Shown: positions 32,654 through 42,157, counted from the stretch's first letter. The stretch: DNA of 64,000 bases from Paenibacillus_E sp040812395 (GCF_040812395.1 NZ_JBFNXH010000003.1:1-64000); one strand, 5' to 3'. Translations and numbers: made by a program. Notes: a model not told the origin generated them from the sequence alone.

Positions 32654-33478
32654 TTAAATTGTTATCGTACGTATGGGACTTGGAAGTGCTTTCGGTTCCT
32701 TGGGATAGCCCAAGGATGCATTAATGAATCTGCACTTGTGCTCGACGTAATCCATCCGCTCATGCAGATGTCCGAAGCACCATATTTTATTAGCCAACTG
32801 GCTAGTGTAAGATGAGCCGTCAAAGTAATAAAAGCTCGTTGCCAAGTCCAGCTCCCTCCCCTCAGGCACCCTGCTCCAATCCGGTGAGACATGGGTCAGG
32901 ATGACTTGAGAAGCGGAGATAATCTTGTCCAGCTTCGCTTTTTCTTTTCGAAACATATCCAGCGTCAATCGAGGTTTGCCGCGAATTCGAGAATAGTCAT
33001 TGGATACTTTCATCCAATGTTTGAATAGATGATCCTGACTGGACCTCAGTACTTGAATGCCATATTGCAAATCATACCACATGCCGCATCCGCCATAGAT
33101 GACGCCATCCAGCACGATGATATCCCCATCCAAGTAAGTAACCCCGGGGAGTTGGCGAGCAAGCTGCTTCATTTCTTTCATGCGATCCATGGAGTCACGT
33201 ATACTGCCGTCCATCAAAGCTGCCTTGTCCAAATAATAATCATGATTACCCATCACGATTAGAATATTGGCGTAATGTTCCTTCAGCTGCTTAAGGAAGA
33301 TGTAATTCATCTTATTGCTGTGTCCCAGATCCCCTGCAATGAGCAGCGTGTTCGATCCCGTCTCAGGCAAAATCTTTCCGATGAATTTCTTAATTTTCCT
33401 TTGCAGACTCCATAAGCTGCCTGTCTGTTTAACCCAAAAATCAAGATGAATATCGGAAATAAGGTCGAATTGTGCCAT
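32654..33478 (-). CDS. calcineurin-like metallophosphoesterase
   Basis: A 274-residue protein with the metallophosphoesterase motifs in order: DLISDIHLDF (DxH), LLIAGDLGH (GD), VMGNHDYY (GNHD), ILTHVSPDW (H) and CFGHLHERMD (GHxH). These bind two metals that cut phosphomonoesters or diesters. The substrate is unknown. AGAGGGATTAC sets the ATG. It is the first gene of the pair with the GNAT gene. Confidence 0.9.
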   Translation of the reverse strand: MAQFDLISDIHLDFWVKQTGSLWSLQRKIKKFIGKILPETGSNTLLIAGDLGHSNKMNYIFLKQLKEHYANILIVMGNHDYYLDKAALMDGSIRDSMDRMKEMKQLARQLPGVTYLDGDIIVLDGVIYGGCGMWYDLQYGIQVLRSSQDHLFKHWMKVSNDYSRIRGKPRLTLDMFRKEKAKLDKIISASQVILTHVSPDWSRVPEGRELDLATSFYYFDGSSYTSQLANKIWCFGHLHERMDYVEHKCRFINASLGYPKEPKALPSPIRTITI

Positions 33479-33561
33479 GTAATCCCTCTTTGTTAGCTAC
33501 TATACTGTGAGTTTACACCAATATGATGCGTTGTTCCAATAACAAATTTCTTGCCCTTGAC

Positions 33562-33590
33562 TTGAAAGCCTCGTAGCCCTGTACTATACT
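33562..33590 (+). promoter_or_regulatory. promoter of the split ThrE exporter operon
   Basis: TTGAAA (33562-33567) and TATACT (33585-33590) are 17 bases apart. Transcription would begin near 33597, which leaves the start at 33625 as the usable one. Confidence 0.6.
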
Positions 33591-33624
33591 TTGGGCAAAT
33601 ACAATGAACGAGGAGATCATACAA

Positions 33625-34401
33625 ATGGATCGCCCAACCCACACAACCTATGAAATCGCGCAAGTTTGTTTGTTAGCCGGCAAAATCATGCTGGAAAACG
33701 GAGGCGAAACCTACCGCGTTGAAGATACGATGACCCGCGTGGCCTCGGCATTCGGCATTCCAAATGCGCATAGCTACGTTACGCCAACCGGGATTATCTT
33801 TTCCATCGATGGGCCTGAGCAAGCCACCCGCTTGATTCGGATATCCGAGCGCTCAACAGACTTGCACAAAGTGACAGGCGTGAACGCCGTTTCCCGACAA
33901 ATTAGCCAAGGTGAACTCACTGTGCCTGAAGCCTTTCGCCTATTGGAGCAAATCGATTCAGCCAGCCCCGGTTATCCGGGATGGATCAAAATCATTGCTG
34001 CATCGGCTGCAAGCGGTTGCTTCCTCATCATGTTTGACGGAACCTGGCATGACTTCATACCTGCTCTGCTAACCGGTGGCGCCGGCCTGGCATTTCTTAA
34101 CTATTTCCATCGGCTTGTTCCGATCAAATTTTTCTCAGAATTTCTTGCTTCTCTCCTCATTGGAAGTATAGCTGTTCTGTTTCTGAAAATGGGGATTGGT
34201 CATGATCTGGATAAAATCATCATTGGCTCCGTTATGCCTTTAGTTCCAGGGCTTCTCATAACCAACGCGGTTCGGGACCTCATGGCCGGGCATTTCGTAT
34301 CCGGACTTTCAAAGGGAGCAGAGGCGTTTCTAACCGCTTTTGCGATAGGCGCAGGGATAGCTTTCGTCCTTTCCTTATTTGAGGGGAGGGGAATACTGTG
34401 A
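33625..34401 (+). CDS. threonine/serine exporter, ThrE N-terminal half (DUF1212)
   Basis: A 258-residue protein matching the soluble plus membrane part of ThrE-type exporters: LLAGKIMLENGGETYRVEDTM and YVTPTGIIFSI are the family signatures, followed by five membrane segments from about residue 115. It exports small amino acids such as threonine or serine in characterised relatives. GAGGAG nine bases before the ATG at 33625, together with the promoter position, decides the start over 33604. Its stop overlaps the start of the second half (GTGATGA). Confidence 0.88.
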   Translation: MDRPTHTTYEIAQVCLLAGKIMLENGGETYRVEDTMTRVASAFGIPNAHSYVTPTGIIFSIDGPEQATRLIRISERSTDLHKVTGVNAVSRQISQGELTVPEAFRLLEQIDSASPGYPGWIKIIAASAASGCFLIMFDGTWHDFIPALLTGGAGLAFLNYFHRLVPIKFFSEFLASLLIGSIAVLFLKMGIGHDLDKIIIGSVMPLVPGLLITNAVRDLMAGHFVSGLSKGAEAFLTAFAIGAGIAFVLSLFEGRGIL

Positions 34402-34826
34402 TGATAGAACAGCTTCTGACAAGCTTTATCGCTTCGGGTGCGTTTGCCATCCTCTTCAATGTCCCCAAACGCACATTATTTCAATGTGGATTTGTAGGCA
34501 TGCTGGGTTGGTTTCTCTATCTCTCTTTTTTGCAATTTTCCGTAAATGCCATCATGGCAACCTTAATTGCTTCTTTTGTTGTGACCGTAACCAGCCAAAT
34601 TTTTGCTAAGGTATACAAAACACCGATTATCGTATTCAGCGTTTCAGGCATCATCCCGTTAGTCCCTGGCGGTTTAGCTTATGACGCAATGCGAAACATC
34701 GTTGAAAATCATTATGACGTAGCTGTGCAACTCGCCGTGAAAGCGTTTATGCTATCGGGTGCTATCGCAATTGGCCTTGTTTTCTCTGAAGTGATTAATC
34801 ATGTAATCCGAAGGCTGAGATTGTAG
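34401..34826 (+). CDS. threonine/serine exporter, ThrE C-terminal half (DUF3815)
   Basis: A 141-residue protein with about four to five membrane segments, matching the ThrE_2/DUF3815 (YjjB-like) domain: GFVGMLGWFLYL and VSGIIPLVPGGLAYDAMRNIVENHY are the conserved patches. Together with the previous gene it would form one exporter. Translation may start at GTG 34398 or ATG 34401 after GGAGGGG; both overlap the previous stop, so the two halves are coupled. Confidence 0.88.
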   Translation: MIEQLLTSFIASGAFAILFNVPKRTLFQCGFVGMLGWFLYLSFLQFSVNAIMATLIASFVVTVTSQIFAKVYKTPIIVFSVSGIIPLVPGGLAYDAMRNIVENHYDVAVQLAVKAFMLSGAIAIGLVFSEVINHVIRRLRL

Positions 34827-34902
34827 CTATAGATAAGACAATCTTAATAGCTAATACCTATATAAATAATCAGTTTTAGGTGTCGTGCATACGAGAAAAG
34901 TC

Positions 34903-35433
34903 TTACATATATTTTTCCAAATAGGATTGTCTATAAGCCGAATCCCACTCCATGGAGGCATCGATCTGGTGGGCGCTCATCGCCACCAATCGGCCTTTTT
35001 CGTATATGCAATGATGATCGTAAGGGACCGAATCCTTTAAGGCGATATCTAAACATTTAGGTAGATTAGTCGCTATGCCCAAGTTCTCATCATGCATAAT
35101 CCAATCGATGTGCTTCCAATCCAAAATGCCTTCATTCATCCGAAGGGGCGTCGCAAATTCAAGATGGCTATCGACTTGCGCCACATATAAGTACATCCCG
35201 CCAAAACCTGCCCCATCCACTCGCCAAGTCACAAGACCTTTAAAGTGCAAAACATAAGCTGAAATACCCGTCTCCTCGCCTATTTCACGTTCCATGGACG
35301 TTCTGGGTTGCTCGCCTTGCTCCACTTTGCCGCCGATGCCATTCCAGCATCCCATCCAGCTTGGTTTATCCCGATTAAGCAGCAAAATTTCATTATTTCG
35401 CCGGACAAAACAAATATTATATGTAATGAGCAT
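34903..35433 (-). CDS. Nudix hydrolase, MutT-like
   Basis: A 176-residue Nudix protein. GGKVEQGEQPRTSMEREIGEETGI matches the GX5EX7REUXEEXGU box that binds the metal and cuts nucleoside-diphosphate-type substrates; an 8-oxo-dGTP-diphosphatase-like role is the default guess. The C-terminal extension after about residue 130 is not assigned. AAGGGA seven bases before the ATG at 35433 sets the start. It follows the DUF2269-like gene by 12 bases and is likely co-transcribed with it. Confidence 0.88.
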   Translation of the reverse strand: MLITYNICFVRRNNEILLLNRDKPSWMGCWNGIGGKVEQGEQPRTSMEREIGEETGISAYVLHFKGLVTWRVDGAGFGGMYLYVAQVDSHLEFATPLRMNEGILDWKHIDWIMHDENLGIATNLPKCLDIALKDSVPYDHHCIYEKGRLVAMSAHQIDASMEWDSAYRQSYLEKYM

Positions 35434-35445
35434 CTTCAATTCCCT

Positions 35446-35892
35446 TTACCATAGACTTGGCTTTGCGACCATAAACCACATCATCGACAGTGTAATTAAC
35501 ACGTACCAAATCAATGCATTCCGCAGTTTGTTGACAAGCAAGTTACGATCCTCATGCGGTGCTCGAAGCTGGCGAAGCAGCGGTGAGAAAGCGCGAGCGA
35601 TAAAATAGAGCGAAGCGACCATGATGAGAACGGTAAGTACGATCCATGATGTTTTCCATGTCCATGAGGTGATCCAAGTTAGAATAATGCCCGTGGCAAC
35701 AAGTACATGGCCGGCATGTTTAGTGAGGCGAACAGTAATCCGGAAAGGTTCCAAATAGTCGGGAAGCTGATCGAAAGGGGCATTGCGAATTTTAGTTAAT
35801 AGAGGAAATAAAACAAAATAAGGGCCAATACTTAGTACCACGCTAAAAATATGAAGATATAAAAGCAGTACATACCAAGACAACACCATCAT
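35446..35892 (-). CDS. DUF2269-like integral membrane protein
   Basis: A 148-residue protein with four membrane segments (YVLLLYLHIFSVVLSIGPYFVLFPLL first, with a histidine in the helix). Size and helix pattern resemble the protein at 21989-22435. Function unknown. The start region has overlapping ATG, GTG and TTG codons and no clear ribosome binding site, so the exact beginning is uncertain. It heads the pair with the Nudix gene. Confidence 0.6.
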   Translation of the reverse strand: MMVLSWYVLLLYLHIFSVVLSIGPYFVLFPLLTKIRNAPFDQLPDYLEPFRITVRLTKHAGHVLVATGIILTWITSWTWKTSWIVLTVLIMVASLYFIARAFSPLLRQLRAPHEDRNLLVNKLRNALIWYVLITLSMMWFMVAKPSLW

Positions 35893-35915
35893 CCATTCTG
35901 TAGGGTAGTGGAATT

Positions 35916-35948
35916 ACAAAACAGTGCAGATCCGTAGACCCGCACTGT
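35916..35948 (-). terminator. terminator after the ASCH-domain gene
   Basis: ACAGTGC pairs with GCACTGT around a loop of about 14 bases; on the minus strand four T residues follow. Confidence 0.5.
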
Positions 35949-35963
35949 TCGCTTCCCAAATGA

Positions 35964-36299
35964 TTATTCTGCAAGTTGGAATTCATGCACCCATACTTTC
36001 ATTTGCGGCAGCCAAGGCATGCCTGGGTGAATAGCCAGAATGCTCTCTTTGTACTCATCAACGGTTTGATGACCTTCCGCTTTCGCATCTTGCTCGGTCA
36101 AATCGCCCAACGCTTGTTGATACACCTTCGTTACGGTGTACGATTTTCCTTGCAGCTCCATCTTTTCACCGATGTCTGCATAACGCCCATTGCGTCTGCA
36201 AGCTGTTTTTTCACCAGCTAGGACTTTATCTACTTCAGCTTCTTTCGTAACCAAACGGTCAATGGTACAAGTTTTTGGTGGCAGTGTTGTTTCGCTCAT
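35964..36299 (-). CDS. ASCH-domain-like protein
   Basis: A 111-residue soluble protein whose middle (VDKVLAGEKTACRRNGRYADIGEKMELQGKSYTVTKVYQQALGDLTEQDAKAEG) follows the pattern of ASCH/PUA-like domains, which bind RNA or modified nucleotides. The usual GxKxxxxR element appears as GEKTACRR. The role is unknown. AAGGAGG eight bases before the ATG sets the start. Monocistronic on the minus strand. Confidence 0.65.
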   Translation of the reverse strand: MSETTLPPKTCTIDRLVTKEAEVDKVLAGEKTACRRNGRYADIGEKMELQGKSYTVTKVYQQALGDLTEQDAKAEGHQTVDEYKESILAIHPGMPWLPQMKVWVHEFQLAE

Positions 36300-36363
36300 T
36301 GTATTCCCTCCTTTTTACATTTTTATATTATAGCGAATGAAATGTCCTTTGTCGATTTGGCGG

Positions 36364-36519
36364 CTATTCGCGAAGCGCTTCTTTCAATTTCGTTGACATC
36401 GTGTCGAGAGAACTGGACGAAAGTCGCTTGGCGCCGCGCAGCTTGGCAAGCTCTTGCTTTAATTTCGCATTCTCTTCTTTAAGCCTCTCGATCTCTTTCT
36501 TAAGCTCTTCATCATTCAT
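36364..36519 (-). CDS. short coiled-coil protein
   Basis: A 51-residue protein. The first 28 residues form a clear heptad coiled coil (EELKKEIERLKEENAKLKQE), followed by a basic RGAKRLSSSSLDTMSTKLKEALRE tail. It has GGGGA seven bases before the ATG. Function unknown. It lies between the ASCH-like gene and the aldose epimerase gene on the same strand. Confidence 0.6.
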   Translation of the reverse strand: MNDEELKKEIERLKEENAKLKQELAKLRGAKRLSSSSLDTMSTKLKEALRE

Positions 36520-36556
36520 CGCTTGATCCCCAATCCAACATGTGGCAGCTATTTGA

Positions 36557-37552
36557 TCAGTATTCTATACAGTAAAGGCGGCCGGTTTCTTCCCAAATCT
36601 CTCCAGGTTCCAAAGACACTAGACCGATTTGTTCCGCGGGAAGATTCACATTTGGCGCATTCACCAAATTCATTTGCGGCTCCGGACAGAAGAAGCCTTC
36701 CGTAGCCTCATTGTTCCAGATCATCCACTGTTTATAGGACGTGCCTACATCATATACCAATTTTACACCCACGCGGGAATCTGTCAATTCCATATAGTTG
36801 CGTCCATTTTGCGGAGCTGTCGTATAGTGGTTGTCCATCGAGCCGAAGAACGGGTACAGCCCGCCTGCTTTCATCTTTTCTTCCTCAGCAGTCAGCGCTT
36901 GGAATTCACCGGTAGGCAGCATCCGCTCGTTGAGCTGCCAGCGATTCCCGATTGTCATTTTGAATGTATAGTCCGACGCTTGGCTGGCAGGAACAAAAGG
37001 CGCATTAATAGCCGTATGGAACGCTAGTAAACATGGCATCGCAGTGTTGCCTTCATTATGGATACTAATGTGTTGGTGTAAACCATTAAGCCCAAGTGTA
37101 TAGGTCAGACGAAGTGTGAACTCATGCGGAAGATAAGCATGAACGGAATGCCCTTCTTTTACTTTCAGCGCAAGTGTCACACGGCTCTCATTCTCGTCGG
37201 CTGCGAACTTCTCAACCGCCCATGGAATATTGTGCACAAACCCATGTAGATGATTGCCAGTTTTTTCTTCATTAACCGGAAACTCATAGACGCTTCCCTT
37301 CCATGGAAATTTCCCGTCTTCATAACGATTTGGCGGGAAAAGCACCGGAATTCCATGAATGATCGGACGCTCTTTAAACGATTCCATTTCATCCGGAGTA
37401 GGTTCATGCAAGAAACGGTAATTCTTTTCTATATCCCTGAATGCAATCAGATTCGCCCCAATTTCCGGCAAAACCGCTGCTTCGTAACGGCCCGCTTGCA
37501 GCCAAATGGCTTGTTCCCCTTGATACGTGCCTGCGTAAGCTTTTGTTGTCAT
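36557..37552 (-). CDS. aldose 1-epimerase family protein
   Basis: A 331-residue galactose-mutarotase-fold protein that would interconvert alpha and beta anomers of a sugar. HGFVHNIPW carries one active-site histidine, LLAFHTAIN the second, and the late acidic strand FCPEPQMNL supplies the glutamate. It is the last gene of the minus-strand arabinose cluster, which suggests L-arabinose or a related sugar as substrate. GGAGGG precedes the ATG. A terminator-like hairpin separates it from araA, so it may also have its own promoter. Confidence 0.85.
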   Translation of the reverse strand: MTTKAYAGTYQGEQAIWLQAGRYEAAVLPEIGANLIAFRDIEKNYRFLHEPTPDEMESFKERPIIHGIPVLFPPNRYEDGKFPWKGSVYEFPVNEEKTGNHLHGFVHNIPWAVEKFAADENESRVTLALKVKEGHSVHAYLPHEFTLRLTYTLGLNGLHQHISIHNEGNTAMPCLLAFHTAINAPFVPASQASDYTFKMTIGNRWQLNERMLPTGEFQALTAEEEKMKAGGLYPFFGSMDNHYTTAPQNGRNYMELTDSRVGVKLVYDVGTSYKQWMIWNNEATEGFFCPEPQMNLVNAPNVNLPAEQIGLVSLEPGEIWEETGRLYCIEY

Positions 37553-37697
37553 CTCAAAGTTCCCTCCAAGTCAATGCCCGCCAACGGGCAGCTTCATTCG
37601 AATTTACTTTAATTCATTTATTAAACTAATGTCAATGGACGAAAGTAGCCCACGCATCGACAAATGTGACTTTCTAGCGGCACAAGTAACATGCTAA

Positions 37698-37727
37698 AAG
37701 ACCGTCATCCGAATATCGGATGAACGG
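37698..37727 (-). terminator. hairpin between araA and the epimerase gene
   Basis: CCGTTCATCCGA and TCGGATG-ACGG pair on the minus strand (one bulge), followed by TCTTTT. A moderate terminator that may let part of the transcription through to the epimerase gene. Confidence 0.55.
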
Positions 37728-37742
37728 CCTCCTTGTGAAATC

Positions 37743-39230
37743 TTAGCGTCTCCAAGCCACTTCGCCTAAACGAAGTTCGTTGCGGAACTGCAGAAGCGAT
37801 GTGTTTTTATTAATAATCACACATTCCACACCAGCTAGTTCAGCCCAGTCTACCAATTGTTCTGATCTCACGTTGTAGGAGAACACCGTATGATGAGCGC
37901 CTCCAGCATAGATCCAAGCCTCTGCTGAATCGCGCAGGGATGGCTCAGGCTTCCAAAGAACGCGTGCCACAGGCAGTTTAGGCATCGCTTTGGCCGGCTG
38001 CACCGCATCGACTTCATTGATCAAGAGGCGAAAGCGGTTGCCCATATCAATGAGCGAAGCGTTCACAGCTGCGCCGGACGCGCCATCGAACACAAGCCGT
38101 GCCGGATCGGCCTTGCCGCCAATACCGAGCGGATGCACTTCGATTTTCGGACGCGTAGCCGCAATCGTTGGACAAATCTCCAACATATGCGCGCCGAGAA
38201 CAAGCTCATTCCCTGGTTCCATATGGTACGTGTAATCTTCCATAAAAGAGGTTCCTTTATTTCCTGCGATGATCTTCATCACGCGCGTGAGTGCCGCCGT
38301 TTTCCAGTCCCCTTCGCCGCCGAAGCCGTAGCCTTGCTCCATAAGGCGCTGAACCGCAAGACCAGGAAGCTGCTTCAAGCCATGCAAATCTTCGAAGGAC
38401 GTCGTGAAAGCACCGAAGCCGCCGTCTTGAAGAAAGTCTTTCAAACCTAGCTCGATACGGGCTTGTTCACGAATCGCATCACGGATAGGCCCTGCCGAAC
38501 GCCCTTCAGCTGTAATATCGTACAATTCGTTATATTCATCCATCAATTGATCAACTTCCGCTTCAGAGATGTCCCCTACGCGTTGAACGAGATCGCCCAC
38601 TCCATATCCATTGATCGACCAGCCGAATTTAATCTGCGCTTCCACTTTATCGCCTTCAGTTACGGCAACTTCACGCATGTTGTCGCCGAAACGTGCGACT
38701 TTCAAACTACGTCCCTCGGTGAACGCCACAGCCGTGCGCATCCATCCAGCAATGCGGCTCAGGACGGCTGGGTCTTCCCAGTAGCCGACAACCACTTTGC
38801 GAGATATGCCCATTCTTGCGCCGATAAATCCATACTCCCGGTCGCCATGCGCCGCTTGGTTAAGATTCATAAAGTCCATATCAATGGTGTCCCAAGGGAT
38901 ATCGCGATTGAATTGCGTATGAAGATGAAGCAGCGGTTTGCGAAGCTCGGAAAGACCCGCGATCCACATTTTTGCAGGTGAGAAGGTATGCATCCAAGTA
39001 ATCAAACCTGCGCAGTTGTCATCGGCGTTAGCTTCAATGCAGAGTCTGCGGATGGCATCCGGCGTCGTCAACACAGGTTTGAAAATCAGCTTGCTCGGAA
39101 TCGACGGGGCACGATCAATGCCTTCCGTAATTTGCTGTGAGTGCGCTTCTACTTGAAGCAAGGTTTCTGGACCATAAAGATGTTGGCTTCCTGTAACGAA
39201 CCAAAACACTTTTTCAGATAATCGGGTCAT
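37743..39230 (-). CDS. araA: L-arabinose isomerase
   Basis: A 495-residue enzyme converting L-arabinose to L-ribulose in the cytosol, full length for the family. Signatures include FVTGSQHLYGPE at the start, GYGFGGEGDWKTAALTR, and FMEDYTYHMEPG followed by VLGAHMLEICP, which hold the manganese-binding glutamates and histidine; the late AGGAHHTVFS supplies the last histidine. It follows araB by 39 bases and is under the same AraR operator. The gene for L-ribulose-5-phosphate epimerase (araD) is not in the window. Confidence 0.96.
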   Translation of the reverse strand: MTRLSEKVFWFVTGSQHLYGPETLLQVEAHSQQITEGIDRAPSIPSKLIFKPVLTTPDAIRRLCIEANADDNCAGLITWMHTFSPAKMWIAGLSELRKPLLHLHTQFNRDIPWDTIDMDFMNLNQAAHGDREYGFIGARMGISRKVVVGYWEDPAVLSRIAGWMRTAVAFTEGRSLKVARFGDNMREVAVTEGDKVEAQIKFGWSINGYGVGDLVQRVGDISEAEVDQLMDEYNELYDITAEGRSAGPIRDAIREQARIELGLKDFLQDGGFGAFTTSFEDLHGLKQLPGLAVQRLMEQGYGFGGEGDWKTAALTRVMKIIAGNKGTSFMEDYTYHMEPGNELVLGAHMLEICPTIAATRPKIEVHPLGIGGKADPARLVFDGASGAAVNASLIDMGNRFRLLINEVDAVQPAKAMPKLPVARVLWKPEPSLRDSAEAWIYAGGAHHTVFSYNVRSEQLVDWAELAGVECVIINKNTSLLQFRNELRLGEVAWRR

Positions 39231-39269
39231 GGCGTACGCCTCCTGTATATGAACAAAAATAACGTCAAA

Positions 39270-40943
39270 TTAATGGCGAGCTTCCTCGCGAATCGAACGA
39301 AGACGCTTCATCACGTCATTCTCGCCGCGTCCGAAATAATCGTGCAGCTTGCTGTATTCTTGGTACAGCTGTTCATAAACCGCAACGTTCTCCGGAATCG
39401 GTTTGAACGTTTCTTTCCGCACGCGCGCCATCTTCTGCGCCGCATCCACAATGCTGTCGTAGCCGCCTTTGGAGGCGCCTGCCGCTACAGCCCCGAACAT
39501 CGCCGCGCCGAGGGCAGGCGTTTGCTTCGAATCGGCGATTTTGATTTCGCGATTCGTAACGTCTGCGTAAATCTGCATAAGCAGGCGATTTTTTTGCGGA
39601 AGTCCGCCGCAAGCGTAAAGCTCATCGACTTTAACGCCATTATGATGGAAGGCGTCGACGATTTTCCGCGTTCCGAATGCGGTTGCTTCCAGCAGCGTCC
39701 GGTAAATCTCTTCCGGCTTCGTCAGCAACGAATAGCCAATAATCAAACCATTCAGCTCCGTATCGACGAGCACCGAACGATTGCCGTTCCACCAATCCAG
39801 CGCGAGAAGACCTGTCTCGCCAGGTTTGTAAGCGGATGCATGACGTTCCAGCCACTCGTGCACATTCACACCTTCCTGCTCCGCCGCTTGCTGTACATAA
39901 GCAGGAACACCTTGCTCAACATACCAGGCGAAAATATCGCCGACTGCCGACTGACCCGCTTCATAGCCCAAATACCCAGGGATGATACCGTCCTCTACAA
40001 CACCGCACATGCCCTCAACTTCTTTTTCTTCTGTGCCAAGCAGCATGTGACAAATGGAAGTCCCCATCGCCATGACCAGTTTCCCCGGAGAGACCACGCC
40101 CACGCCAGGCACGGCAGCATGCGCATCAACGTTACCAACCGCAATCGCAGTGCCAGCCACTAGTCCCATCATCTTCGCCATCGGCTCTGTGAGTTCTCCG
40201 GCTTTCGTTCCAAGCGCAACAACATCGCCGCGCAGTTTCGTTTCAATTACATCCTCAAGCCGAGGATCCAATGCTTTGAAAAACGCTTTGCTCGGATAAC
40301 CTTCCTGCTTGTGCCAGATTGATTTATAGCCCGCTGTACAACTGTTACGTACAACCTCTCCGATCATTTGTGAAACAACCCAGTCTGTCGCTTCCAGAAA
40401 GCGATCCGCTTGATCGTAAATGTCCGGCGCTTCATTCAAGATTTGCCAAACCTTGGCGATCATCCATTCGGAAGAAATTTTGCCGCCATACCGTGGAAGG
40501 AACGCTTCCCCTCTTGCTGCTGCAATTTCATTAATGAGATTCGCTTCATCCTGCGCAGCGTGATGCTTCCAAAGCTTCACCCAACTATGCGGATTATCTT
40601 TCAGCTCAGATTGAAAACAAAGCGGTTGGCCTTGTTCATCAATCGGAAGCATCGTACACGCTGTGAAATCAATACCAAGACCGATTACGTCTGCAGGATT
40701 CACGCCTGAAGCTTGCATGACAGCAGGAACGGATCGCGTGAGCACATCGATATAATCCTGAGGATGCTGCAAAGCCCAGTCGTATTCAAGCTTAATTCCG
40801 GAAACAGGCAGCTTTTCATCAATTACATTGTGTGGGTAAGGGGTTACATGGTCAGCAACTTCGGTACCGTCGCTCAAATCGACGAGCACCGCACGACCAG
40901 ACTCCGTTCCATAGTCAACGCCAATGGCATATTTTTTGGACAT
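39270..40943 (-). CDS. araB: L-ribulokinase
   Basis: A 557-residue FGGY-family sugar kinase that phosphorylates L-ribulose. The N-terminal IGVDYGTESGRAVLVDL and GLGIDFTACTMLP are the ATPase-fold phosphate loops, and AFHHNGVKVDELYACGGLPQKN is the C-terminal FGGY signature. AAAGGAGG six bases before the ATG gives strong translation. It is the first gene after the AraR-controlled promoter at 40973-40996 and is followed by araA. The araR gene is 75 bases upstream on the same strand. Confidence 0.96.
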   Translation of the reverse strand: MSKKYAIGVDYGTESGRAVLVDLSDGTEVADHVTPYPHNVIDEKLPVSGIKLEYDWALQHPQDYIDVLTRSVPAVMQASGVNPADVIGLGIDFTACTMLPIDEQGQPLCFQSELKDNPHSWVKLWKHHAAQDEANLINEIAAARGEAFLPRYGGKISSEWMIAKVWQILNEAPDIYDQADRFLEATDWVVSQMIGEVVRNSCTAGYKSIWHKQEGYPSKAFFKALDPRLEDVIETKLRGDVVALGTKAGELTEPMAKMMGLVAGTAIAVGNVDAHAAVPGVGVVSPGKLVMAMGTSICHMLLGTEEKEVEGMCGVVEDGIIPGYLGYEAGQSAVGDIFAWYVEQGVPAYVQQAAEQEGVNVHEWLERHASAYKPGETGLLALDWWNGNRSVLVDTELNGLIIGYSLLTKPEEIYRTLLEATAFGTRKIVDAFHHNGVKVDELYACGGLPQKNRLLMQIYADVTNREIKIADSKQTPALGAAMFGAVAAGASKGGYDSIVDAAQKMARVRKETFKPIPENVAVYEQLYQEYSKLHDYFGRGENDVMKRLRSIREEARH

Positions 40944-40972
40944 GGGAAGCCTCCTTTATCGTTTCTACCCAC

Positions 40973-40996
40973 AGTATAGCACTTGTACATACAAGT
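40973..40996 (-). promoter_or_regulatory. araBA promoter with AraR operator
   Basis: ACTTGTACATACAAGT (40981-40996) is a close match to the AraR operator ATTTGTAYGTACAAAT. On the minus strand TATACT (plus positions 40973-40978) lies just downstream of it, so the operator sits in the -35/-10 spacer and a bound repressor would block polymerase. Confidence 0.85.
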
Positions 40997-41018
40997 TGGC
41001 TAGTGTAATTTTACATCC

Positions 41019-42110
41019 TCAAATTCGCTGGGTAGAATCACGTATAATAAGTTCCGGTTTATACACCTTGCCCTCCAGCAGACTCGATTTATTTTCGATC
41101 ATATCGATTAAAAGCTCCGCCGCATCGGCTCCGAGCGCTGTTTTCGGATGGGTAAGTGTCGTTAATTTCACCTCAGTCGCAGTAGCAAGCGAGGAATCAT
41201 CGAATCCGACCAAAGAAACGTCCTGAGGGACCTGCAACCCTAATGTACGTACAGCTTCAAGTAAGTGAACGGCCAATTCATCATTATAACAAACGAAAGC
41301 CGTCGGTCTTGCTTCCTCATCTTGCCCCAACATCGTTATAGTGCTTGCATAAGGCTTATCTTTCTTTTCTTCCGTCGTATAATGAATAACAAAATCAGGG
41401 GACAGCGGAATTTGCTTGTCGCGGTGCGCACGGATAAAGCCCTTCAGCCGATTGACGCCCTGCAGATCATCCGTCTTGAAAAAACCGGCAATCCGGCGGT
41501 GCCCAAGCTCGATTAAATGCTGCGCAGCCAAATAGCCGCCCTCCTCATCATCCACGAGCAACGAGGGACAATTCATTTCCGGGTAACGTTCATTGATCAT
41601 CAAATAAGGAATATTTTGATAGTCCAGCGATAAATAATAGCTTAAATTCGGATTGCCTTCCGCACTTTTAGTCGGTTCAATGATAAGTCCGCTCAAGGGC
41701 TGGCTCATCATCATATGGAGACTTTCCTTCTCTTTTTCCTTATCGTTATCTGTGCTGGAGAGCAGCAGCCTGTATCCTCTGCTTCGCAAAGCCGCTTCAG
41801 CGCCGCGAACGATATGCGGAAATATATAATCTGATATATAAGTTGTCAGGATCCCGATGATTTGAACATCTCGGCCTTTTTGAGTTTGGGGTGTCGAAAC
41901 GAACGTACCCTTTCCTTGGACGCGGTAGAGCCAGCCTTCTTGCTCAAGCTCACCAAACGTTTGACGAACCGTCTGCCGACTCATTTGAAATTGCTCCGCG
42001 ATTTCATTTTCTGACGGCATTTGATCGTCAGGTTTCAACTTACCGGCATGGAGCCATGATAAAATCTCCTGTTTTAGCTGCAAGTACTTGGGCATTTGCT
42101 TTTCTTTCAT
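41019..42110 (-). CDS. araR: AraR-type arabinose repressor (GntR DNA-binding plus LacI-like effector domain)
   Basis: A 363-residue chimeric regulator: an N-terminal GntR winged helix (PKYLQLKQEILSWLHAGKL ... SRQTVRQTFGELEQEGWLYRVQGKGTFVS) followed by a periplasmic-binding-like sugar domain from about residue 80. This domain combination, the linked araBA genes and two matching operators identify it as AraR, which leaves DNA when L-arabinose binds. GAGGTGAATC precedes the ATG. A second operator at 42158 points to autoregulation. Confidence 0.93.
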   Translation of the reverse strand: MKEKQMPKYLQLKQEILSWLHAGKLKPDDQMPSENEIAEQFQMSRQTVRQTFGELEQEGWLYRVQGKGTFVSTPQTQKGRDVQIIGILTTYISDYIFPHIVRGAEAALRSRGYRLLLSSTDNDKEKEKESLHMMMSQPLSGLIIEPTKSAEGNPNLSYYLSLDYQNIPYLMINERYPEMNCPSLLVDDEEGGYLAAQHLIELGHRRIAGFFKTDDLQGVNRLKGFIRAHRDKQIPLSPDFVIHYTTEEKKDKPYASTITMLGQDEEARPTAFVCYNDELAVHLLEAVRTLGLQVPQDVSLVGFDDSSLATATEVKLTTLTHPKTALGADAAELLIDMIENKSSLLEGKVYKPELIIRDSTQRI

Positions 42111-42157
42111 GATTCACCTCGGGCTTCTGATTCTGTAGGTATTATAGCATTCGACTA

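Noticed and set aside
38463..38981. 172-codon frame antisense to araA.
   Set aside because: Shadow of L-arabinose isomerase; no translation signal or domain.
39249..40163. Long open frame of 304 codons antisense to araB.
   Set aside because: It lies wholly inside a clear ribulokinase gene, has no ribosome binding site and no recognisable domain; high-GC genes on the other strand often leave such frames.
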